NCBI GenBank assembly: GCA_964554535.1
Contig: CAZKPB010000001.1
Coordinates: forward strand, 124,001 to 188,000
Reading direction: 5' to 3'
Origin: DMER64 sp964554535
GTDB lineage: Bacteria; Bacteroidota; Bacteroidia; Bacteroidales; UBA932
Length of the DNA stretch: 64,000 nt
The translations under genes and the position numbers were made by a program. Positions 59,033 to 64,000 of this stretch are shown here, one piece after another. Each line of letters begins with the position of its first letter. Within the stretch, counting starts at the first letter, position 1. The notes below the pieces were generated by a model. It was given only the letters and a program-made list of their open reading frames with translations, was not told where the DNA came from and did no database searches.

Positions 59033-60621
59033 ACAGAGTAGTAAAAGTAAGCATCAGCCGCAGCGCCTTCACCCTGGAAGAAGAAGCCTATACGGCCCTC
59101 AAGTCGTATCTGGACAAACTGCGCAACTACTACACCGGCCAGGAAGGCGGTAAAGAAATTGTTGATGACATTGAAGAACGCATTGCCGAGTTGCTCAACG
59201 AGCGTACCGAATGCGGAGCGCGCGTGGTGAGCCGCGCGCAAGTGGCCCAGGTGCTGGAAATTATGGGCAGTCCGGAAATGATTGAAGACGCTCAAGAGAC
59301 CGGCCATGCACAACCCGGCGGCGATGCCGGCTACACGGAGCGCCACCGCAAGAAGTTGTACCGCGACAGCGAACACCGCGTACTGGGAGGCGTCTGCAGC
59401 GGTCTGGCGGCTTACTGGAACTGGGACACTGCGTGGGTAAGGGTGCTGTTTATACTGGCCGCCCTTTTCTCGGGCCTTTTTGTACACTTTTCCTTCTTCA
59501 GCTACGGCGGCGGACTGGCCGGCTGGACGGTGTTGGCGTATATCATTTTATGGATCTGCGTCCCCAAAGCGGTTACGGTTGAAGAACGCTGCGCCATGCG
59601 GGGCGCTCCGGTAACAGCCCGCGATATTGAACACAAGGCACAGAGCGGCGCTGCTTCCCGCCCCGGCCGCACCCCGCGCTACACGGTGGAAGAGAGGCAG
59701 AGCGACGGCTCGCGTGTGTTGAAGGTGATCTTCCGCGTATTGGGCATTCTGGTGGGTCTTTTCTTCCTGCTGATTGGTTCCGTCATACTGATTGCCCTTA
59801 TTGCGGCCCTGTGCGGCGTGGGTATTGCCCTGGGAGCCGTCCTGCCCGTCAGTCTGCTGAGTGTGGTGGCATTTACCGGAAACGCCTGGTTGTTCAACAC
59901 TATGTTGGCGCTGGTGATTGGGCTCCCCATTGTGGGACTGCTTTATCTGGGTTGCATCCTGTTGTTCCGCCTGAAGGGCCACGGCTGGATTGGACTGACT
60001 ATGTTCCTGGTATGGCTGGCCTCGCTGATTGGCCTGATGGTGGTAAGTTCCCATGGGTTCCGTCAGATGAGCCGCAAGGCCACTTATGAAAACAGCGTGG
60101 ACTTGACCCTTCCCTCCGACACCCTGTATATTGACCTGGTCAGCGGCAGCACCATGCCCGACGACCGTTATTTCCTGGAAACCGGCGCTTCTGAATACAA
60201 ATTGGGCTGGATAGAGGGAAACCGCAAAGACTTGAATATAGTATTGTTCCCCTTCCTTGAACTGGTACGCCAGTCCGCACAAGAGGGGGCCCAACTCAAA
60301 ATCACCTCATACGGGTTTGGAAAGAACCACGGCGCCGCCCAAATCACGGCCGAGAACCACCAACCCTCATACAGCCTCAACGGCAACGTGCTGACCGTGC
60401 CGGCTCAACAAGCCGACAAAGAAAACCGTTGGAAGGGGACCCTGGGAGAACTGAAGTTGTATGTACCCTCGGAGTATACGGTGATTGTACGCAAACCCGT
60501 GAACCACGAATTTGGAAAAACGCCCTCCAAATCGGTTCACGAATTCGGAGGGTGGTGGAATGACGGACATCACAATGTGATTGTCGACAACGATTGGGAT
60601 TGGGATAGCGACTGGGATTAA
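59029..60621 (+). CDS. PspC-domain membrane protein (long)
   Basis: 530 residues. N-terminal helical domain (EEEAYTALKSYLDKLRNYY, IVDDIEERIAELL) like that of the shorter PspC, PspC domain (KLYRDSEHRVLGGVCSGLAA, VLAYIILWICVPKA), three or four further membrane helices (about 230-350), then a C-terminal periplasmic beta-domain (about 360-530) ending in an Asp/Trp-rich tail (DNDWDWDSDWD). Likely effector or sensor of a PadR-controlled envelope response. Convergent with kbl, 4 bp overlap. Confidence 0.87.
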   Translation: MNRVVKVSISRSAFTLEEEAYTALKSYLDKLRNYYTGQEGGKEIVDDIEERIAELLNERTECGARVVSRAQVAQVLEIMGSPEMIEDAQETGHAQPGGDAGYTERHRKKLYRDSEHRVLGGVCSGLAAYWNWDTAWVRVLFILAALFSGLFVHFSFFSYGGGLAGWTVLAYIILWICVPKAVTVEERCAMRGAPVTARDIEHKAQSGAASRPGRTPRYTVEERQSDGSRVLKVIFRVLGILVGLFFLLIGSVILIALIAALCGVGIALGAVLPVSLLSVVAFTGNAWLFNTMLALVIGLPIVGLLYLGCILLFRLKGHGWIGLTMFLVWLASLIGLMVVSSHGFRQMSRKATYENSVDLTLPSDTLYIDLVSGSTMPDDRYFLETGASEYKLGWIEGNRKDLNIVLFPFLELVRQSAQEGAQLKITSYGFGKNHGAAQITAENHQPSYSLNGNVLTVPAQQADKENRWKGTLGELKLYVPSEYTVIVRKPVNHEFGKTPSKSVHEFGGWWNDGHHNVIVDNDWDWDSDWD

Positions 60622-61808
60622 ATCACCTGTAACTGTTTCCCTATCTTCACAAAGGCGTTAATACACTTGTCCAATTGGTCGGGCTCGTGTCCTGCGGAAA
60701 TTTGAACGCGGATACGGGCCTGTCCTTTGGGTACCACCGGGTAATAGAATCCGGTGACGTAGATGCCTTCCCGCTGCAGCAAGGCGGCAAAATCCTGAGA
60801 CAACTTGGCATCGTACAGCATCACGGCGCAGATGGCGCTTTGGGAAGGCTTTATGTCAAAGCCGGCCGCACGCATCTTTTCAATGAAATAGGCGGTGTTG
60901 GCGTGCAGTTTGTCTTGCAGGTGATTGTCCTTGCTCAATAAATTGAAGGCGGCAATACCGGCAGCGGCCACCATAGGCGGGATGGAGTTGGAGAACAGAT
61001 ACGGGCGGGAGCGCTGGCGCAGCATGTCAATGATTTCCTTGCGGCCGGTGGTAAAACCGCCTACCGCACCGCCAAAAGCCTTGCCCAGTGTGCCCGTAAG
61101 GATTTCCACTTTTCCGCGCAAGTTGTAGAGTTCGGTAGTGCCTCGGCCCGTAGCTCCTACCACTCCGGCCGAATGGGACTCGTCCACCATAACCAGGGCG
61201 TTGTATTTTTGCGCCAGGGCGTAGATTTGGTCCACCGGGGCCACATTGCCGTCCATAGAGAACACCCCGTCGGTCACAATGATGCGGAAACGTTGTTCCT
61301 GGGCTTGTTTAAGGCATTCTTCCAACTCGGCCATACTGGCGTTGGCGTAACGGTAGCGTTTGGCCTTGCACAGACGCACGCCGTCAATGATGGAGGCATG
61401 ATTGAGGGCATCCGAGATGATGGCGTCCTCTTCCGTAAAAAGGGGTTCAAACACACCGCCGTTGGCGTCAAAGCAAGCGGCATAAAGAATGGTATCTTCC
61501 GTCCCGAAAAATTGAGAAATGGTTTTTTCCAGTTCCTTGTGGGTGTCCTGAGTACCGCAGATAAAGCGTACGCTGGACATTCCGTAGCCCCGGCTATCCA
61601 TAATGTCCCGGGCGGCCTGTATCAGGGCGGGGTGGTTGGACAAACCCAGGTAGTTGTTGGCGCAGAAGTTGAGCACTTCCTGCTCCCCTACCTTGATGGC
61701 AGCCTGCTGGGCCGAGGTAATGATGCGTTCATTCTTATACAGTCCAGCATCCTGGATGTCGGAGAGTTCCTGTTGAAGGTGTTGCTGAAAAGAAGTATAC
61801 ATAGTCAT
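60618..61808 (-). CDS. kbl: Glycine C-acetyltransferase (2-amino-3-ketobutyrate CoA ligase)
   Basis: 396 residues, alpha-oxoamine synthase family. NFCANNYLGLSNHP, FICGTQDTHKELE, DESHSAGVVGATGRGTTE, and PLP lysine in LTGTLGKAFGGAVGG. Cleaves 2-amino-3-ketobutyrate with CoA to glycine and acetyl-CoA, the second step of threonine breakdown; no threonine dehydrogenase is adjacent. ATG at 61808 or 61802. Promoter TATATTTG 11 nt upstream. Confidence 0.95.
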   Translation of the reverse strand: MTMYTSFQQHLQQELSDIQDAGLYKNERIITSAQQAAIKVGEQEVLNFCANNYLGLSNHPALIQAARDIMDSRGYGMSSVRFICGTQDTHKELEKTISQFFGTEDTILYAACFDANGGVFEPLFTEEDAIISDALNHASIIDGVRLCKAKRYRYANASMAELEECLKQAQEQRFRIIVTDGVFSMDGNVAPVDQIYALAQKYNALVMVDESHSAGVVGATGRGTTELYNLRGKVEILTGTLGKAFGGAVGGFTTGRKEIIDMLRQRSRPYLFSNSIPPMVAAAGIAAFNLLSKDNHLQDKLHANTAYFIEKMRAAGFDIKPSQSAICAVMLYDAKLSQDFAALLQREGIYVTGFYYPVVPKGQARIRVQISAGHEPDQLDKCINAFVKIGKQLQVI

Positions 61809-61819
61809 TGAATTTTTGT

Positions 61820-61827
61820 CAAATATA
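61820..61827 (-). promoter_or_regulatory. Promoter -7 box of kbl
   Basis: TATATTTG on the minus strand, 11 nt before the ATG at 61808. Confidence 0.55.
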
Positions 61828-61852
61828 CGGTTTTTGGGAACACGACGGGCAT

Positions 61853-61879
61853 AAAAAAACCCCGCCGCAGCGGGGTTTT
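61853..61879 (-). terminator. Rho-independent terminator after the 240-residue lipoprotein gene
   Basis: Stem CCCCGC/GCGGGG with CGCA loop, extended by A-T pairs, followed on the minus strand by seven T. It lies 33 nt after the stop at 61912 and separates that gene from kbl. Confidence 0.88.
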
Positions 61880-61911
61880 ATGGAGAGAAGGTGTAAAATG
61901 AACCCTCTTAT

Positions 61912-62634
61912 TTAATCCCACCACAGATACTCACTCCACATATACAGATCCCATATATACAAGGGCCATTTTGCTACAATGCCTGTATAACGTGCATACA
62001 CAGGCCCTCCAAATTGGTCTATGGCGTCAATGGTAATGTCGTACCCCATCATACCTTGTTTTACTTCTACAGTACCTTCATTAATTCTTATATAATCCGT
62101 GTATTCAAACATGTCTGTAGGATTAACCAGTTTGGGAGGAGGGGTAGGGTAATAACCATCCATACCTACCGTGTCTCTAAGAATTCCAACTTCGGTCGCT
62201 TTATAGAAATCATCGGGGTCCACCACACCTAAAACATATTTTGTAAAGGGTTCCGAACCAATTTCATAAGTCCCTTCACAAATACGGTCCAATCCCGGGG
62301 AAAGCAGGGTCATGCCTATTTGGGCAAAGCGTTTGTCAGCGGGATAGGTGTATGCGGTGTCACCGTCTTCTGTGGTATCCACGGCAATTCCGGGAGTGTA
62401 AAGTTCCATCCGGAAATAACGGCCGGTGTAGACAGTGTCTTCTTCTTCATCGATACCTGAAACAGTGTCCGTTACGGTTTGGCAAGTTTCATCCACAAAT
62501 TGTGCGGCATATGCCAAATTATAATTGTAATCGTTGTGTTTCAATAGATTACGGGTAATCGCTTCTGAGCTTTCACAAGAAGCAAACAGCACTACGCCAC
62601 ACGCGATGGCAAAAAATGAGAAGAGTTTTTTCAT
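61912..62634 (-). CDS. Hypothetical lipoprotein
   Basis: 240 residues. Signal peptide with lipobox LFASC (Cys near 20). The mature protein is acidic and Tyr/Asp-rich (VSGIDEEEDTVYTGRYFRME, DYIRINEGTVEVKQGMMGYD) and probably beta-rich, ending in a Trp/Tyr-rich stretch (WPLYIWDLYMWSEYLWWD). Such Trp-rich ends occur in surface lipoproteins, but I do not recognise a family. Transcribed after the TPR protein gene (32 nt gap). Confidence 0.72.
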   Translation of the reverse strand: MKKLFSFFAIACGVVLFASCESSEAITRNLLKHNDYNYNLAYAAQFVDETCQTVTDTVSGIDEEEDTVYTGRYFRMELYTPGIAVDTTEDGDTAYTYPADKRFAQIGMTLLSPGLDRICEGTYEIGSEPFTKYVLGVVDPDDFYKATEVGILRDTVGMDGYYPTPPPKLVNPTDMFEYTDYIRINEGTVEVKQGMMGYDITIDAIDQFGGPVYARYTGIVAKWPLYIWDLYMWSEYLWWD

Positions 62635-62666
62635 ATAAACCGATAAATAAGAAGTGAATAAATCTA

Positions 62667-64000
62667 TTAACGGAACTTGGCAAATTCAATGTCCTTGGCG
62701 GCGCGGGCAGCCAGGTTCTTATTCTGGTTGAGGGTCTGCATCAGTTCGTTCACCTTGGACGTCTGCCCCTTGCGGGCGGCCACCACAGCTTTTAAATAGG
62801 CGGACTTCATACAGGTGCAACTTTCCAGGGCTTTTTCCGCCTTGTCATAATTGCCGTTGAGCAATTGGGCCAGGCCGGCGTTCAGGTGGCTCTGACCGTC
62901 CAATTTTTCCAAAGCTTCTTTGTATTTTCCATTGAGGATATCCAAAGCACCCTGGTTCAACTTGGCGGTTTCATTGCCCGATTTTTCAAAATATTCGGCA
63001 GCCTTGGCAAAGTTGCCTTTGCGCATTTCAATTACGCCCAAGTTGTTGGCTACCGCGCAGCATTCCTGGTCGCATTTCGCCAGAGCGGCAGCGGCTTCAT
63101 TTACTTTACCGGCATTCAGGTAGCAGGCAGCCAGGTTGTTATACCCTCTTTCACTGTTGAATTTGTCGGCGGCTTTCTTGTAGAGGGCGGTCTGGGTGTC
63201 CAGGTCTTCGGTCAGAGTGGCGGCGTACAACAGGGCTTCTTCATTCATAGCGTCCATATTGTTGGCGGTCATAGCAATAAGTTCCTGGTCGGAATAGTTG
63301 GTGAATTCCACGTTGGTAATCATACGGGCACGGCGCAGTTCGGGGAGGACCTTGTCTTCCAGTGTTTTGTAAACGGCAGACATGTTGCGGATTTCACGTT
63401 CTCTGACAACAGGGTCTGAATACATGGACAACACGCGCAAGATAAGGTCTTTGTCGCCCAGATCGGTTTTACTTACCAGTTGTTGGAAGCCTTCCCAGTC
63501 TTCACCCACGGTCTTTACATTGAGGGGAGCATCGGGTTTGATCTTTTTGGTAATCTTGTCGTATGCCTTTTCTGCACTCTTCATACGGTTTTCAGAAAGT
63601 TCATTATTAAAGTCCACAGGGCCTTCCGGAGAAGCATAGGCAATAATGTCGGTACCCTTGACTTCTCTGCGCTCGTCTGCAGCAAGGTTCTTCAGGAACT
63701 CCTGGAATTCCTTGATTTCATTCTTGGTCAGTTCTTTGGAGTTGACCTGGGCCGAGTTCTTGGCATACATGATGGCGGTTTCTTCAGCCTCGGCAATCAC
63801 CTTCTGGTAATTGTCCTTTCTGAAGGCGGCTACTCCGTTCAGTTCTACCCATTTGTAGGTGATGTTGGCACCGTCGGCAATCTTGTAGGCAACGGGGAAA
63901 GGCCATACATTGTCTTTGTAGAGGACGGCAACGCGCAGTTCCAGGTAGGACTTGGCCATGCCTTCTACATAATCAAACTGAATTTTGTGCTGGATTTCAT
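62667..64000 (-). CDS. TPR protein with OmpA-like segment (5' end outside window)
   Basis: The frame stays open from the stop at 62667 to the window edge; upstream of the Met at 63959 it continues with EIQHKIQFDYVEG, so the start is beyond the window. The visible ~444 residues begin with a beta-rich part, then a segment like the OmpA/YASPEG repeat of Bacteroidota (IIAYASPEGPVDFNNELSEN, RMKSAEKAYDKITKKI), and end with several TPR pairs (YLNAGKVNEAAAALAKCDQE, MRKGNFAKAAEYFEKSG, LLNGNYDKAEKALESC). A periplasmic or OM-associated scaffold is likely. Confidence 0.82.
   Translation of the reverse strand, partial: EIQHKIQFDYVEGMAKSYLELRVAVLYKDNVWPFPVAYKIADGANITYKWVELNGVAAFRKDNYQKVIAEAEETAIMYAKNSAQVNSKELTKNEIKEFQEFLKNLAADERREVKGTDIIAYASPEGPVDFNNELSENRMKSAEKAYDKITKKIKPDAPLNVKTVGEDWEGFQQLVSKTDLGDKDLILRVLSMYSDPVVREREIRNMSAVYKTLEDKVLPELRRARMITNVEFTNYSDQELIAMTANNMDAMNEEALLYAATLTEDLDTQTALYKKAADKFNSERGYNNLAACYLNAGKVNEAAAALAKCDQECCAVANNLGVIEMRKGNFAKAAEYFEKSGNETAKLNQGALDILNGKYKEALEKLDGQSHLNAGLAQLLNGNYDKAEKALESCTCMKSAYLKAVVAARKGQTSKVNELMQTLNQNKNLAARAAKDIEFAKFR

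Noticed and set aside
1..64000. Mobile elements, CRISPR arrays, phage genes, tRNA or rRNA genes.
   Set aside because: No transposase, integrase, repeat-spacer array, cloverleaf or rRNA segment was recognised; all large ORFs have ordinary chromosomal assignments.

Overview
The window is a 64 kb piece of a Bacteroidales (Bacteroidota) chromosome. Three things point there. Promoters carry the phylum-specific -7 box TAnnTTTG rather than -35/-10 boxes. The gene set includes GldH next to RicT and HolB, a BACON-repeat lipoprotein, TrpB2, a DAHP synthase/chorismate mutase fusion, DUF3109 and MlaEF. Several envelope proteins are lipoproteins or small beta-barrels. No family or species can be named from the sequence alone. 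The region is gene-dense core chromosome: I see no transposase, integrase, phage gene, CRISPR array, tRNA or rRNA.

Layout. 0-2.7 kb: TPR lipoprotein, then an ECF sigma factor operon whose last gene joins an inner-membrane segment to a beta-barrel. 2.7-10 kb: MlaFE-like lipid ABC transporter, Kdo transferase WaaA, DAHP synthase/chorismate mutase, a PfkB kinase, a YbhN-like membrane protein and RadA. 10-17.3 kb: serine hydrolase, a stand-alone tryptophan synthase beta (TrpB2) behind a leader peptide and terminator, then prmC-ddl-PBP1A (transcribed leftward). 17.3-31.7 kb: a structured non-coding stretch, then a rightward block topA, arginase-like, lrp, purH, mreB-mreC-mreD-PBP2-rodA (rod-shape elongation), gcvP and a 60-residue membrane protein. 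31.7-40.4 kb: smpB, hemW, pgk, rRNA methyltransferase, lgt, frr-pyrH, an isolated sdhC, DUF3109. 40.4-50.5 kb: an envelope region with a small lipoprotein, an OM barrel, a 1049-residue coiled-coil lipoprotein, a seven-BACON lipoprotein and an M16 homologue that has lost its catalytic segment. 50.5-64 kb: TPR protein, holB-ricT-gldH-trmB, polyprenyl synthase, OM barrel, thioredoxin, serine dehydratase, a PspC-PadR-PspC operon, kbl, lipoprotein and a TPR protein running off the window.

The most notable signals are regulatory. (1) A 24-codon leader ORF with three consecutive Trp codons, followed by a perfect-looking Rho-independent terminator, sits directly upstream of trpB2: a ribosome-mediated attenuator on a lone TrpB2. 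(2) At nine genes the -7 box lies only 4-7 nt before the start codon, which implies leaderless mRNAs. (3) Six divergent gene pairs have back-to-back -7 boxes only 9-14 bp apart, i.e. compact two-way promoters. Convergent genes commonly overlap at their 3' ends (up to 134 bp), and only three clear intrinsic terminators were found.
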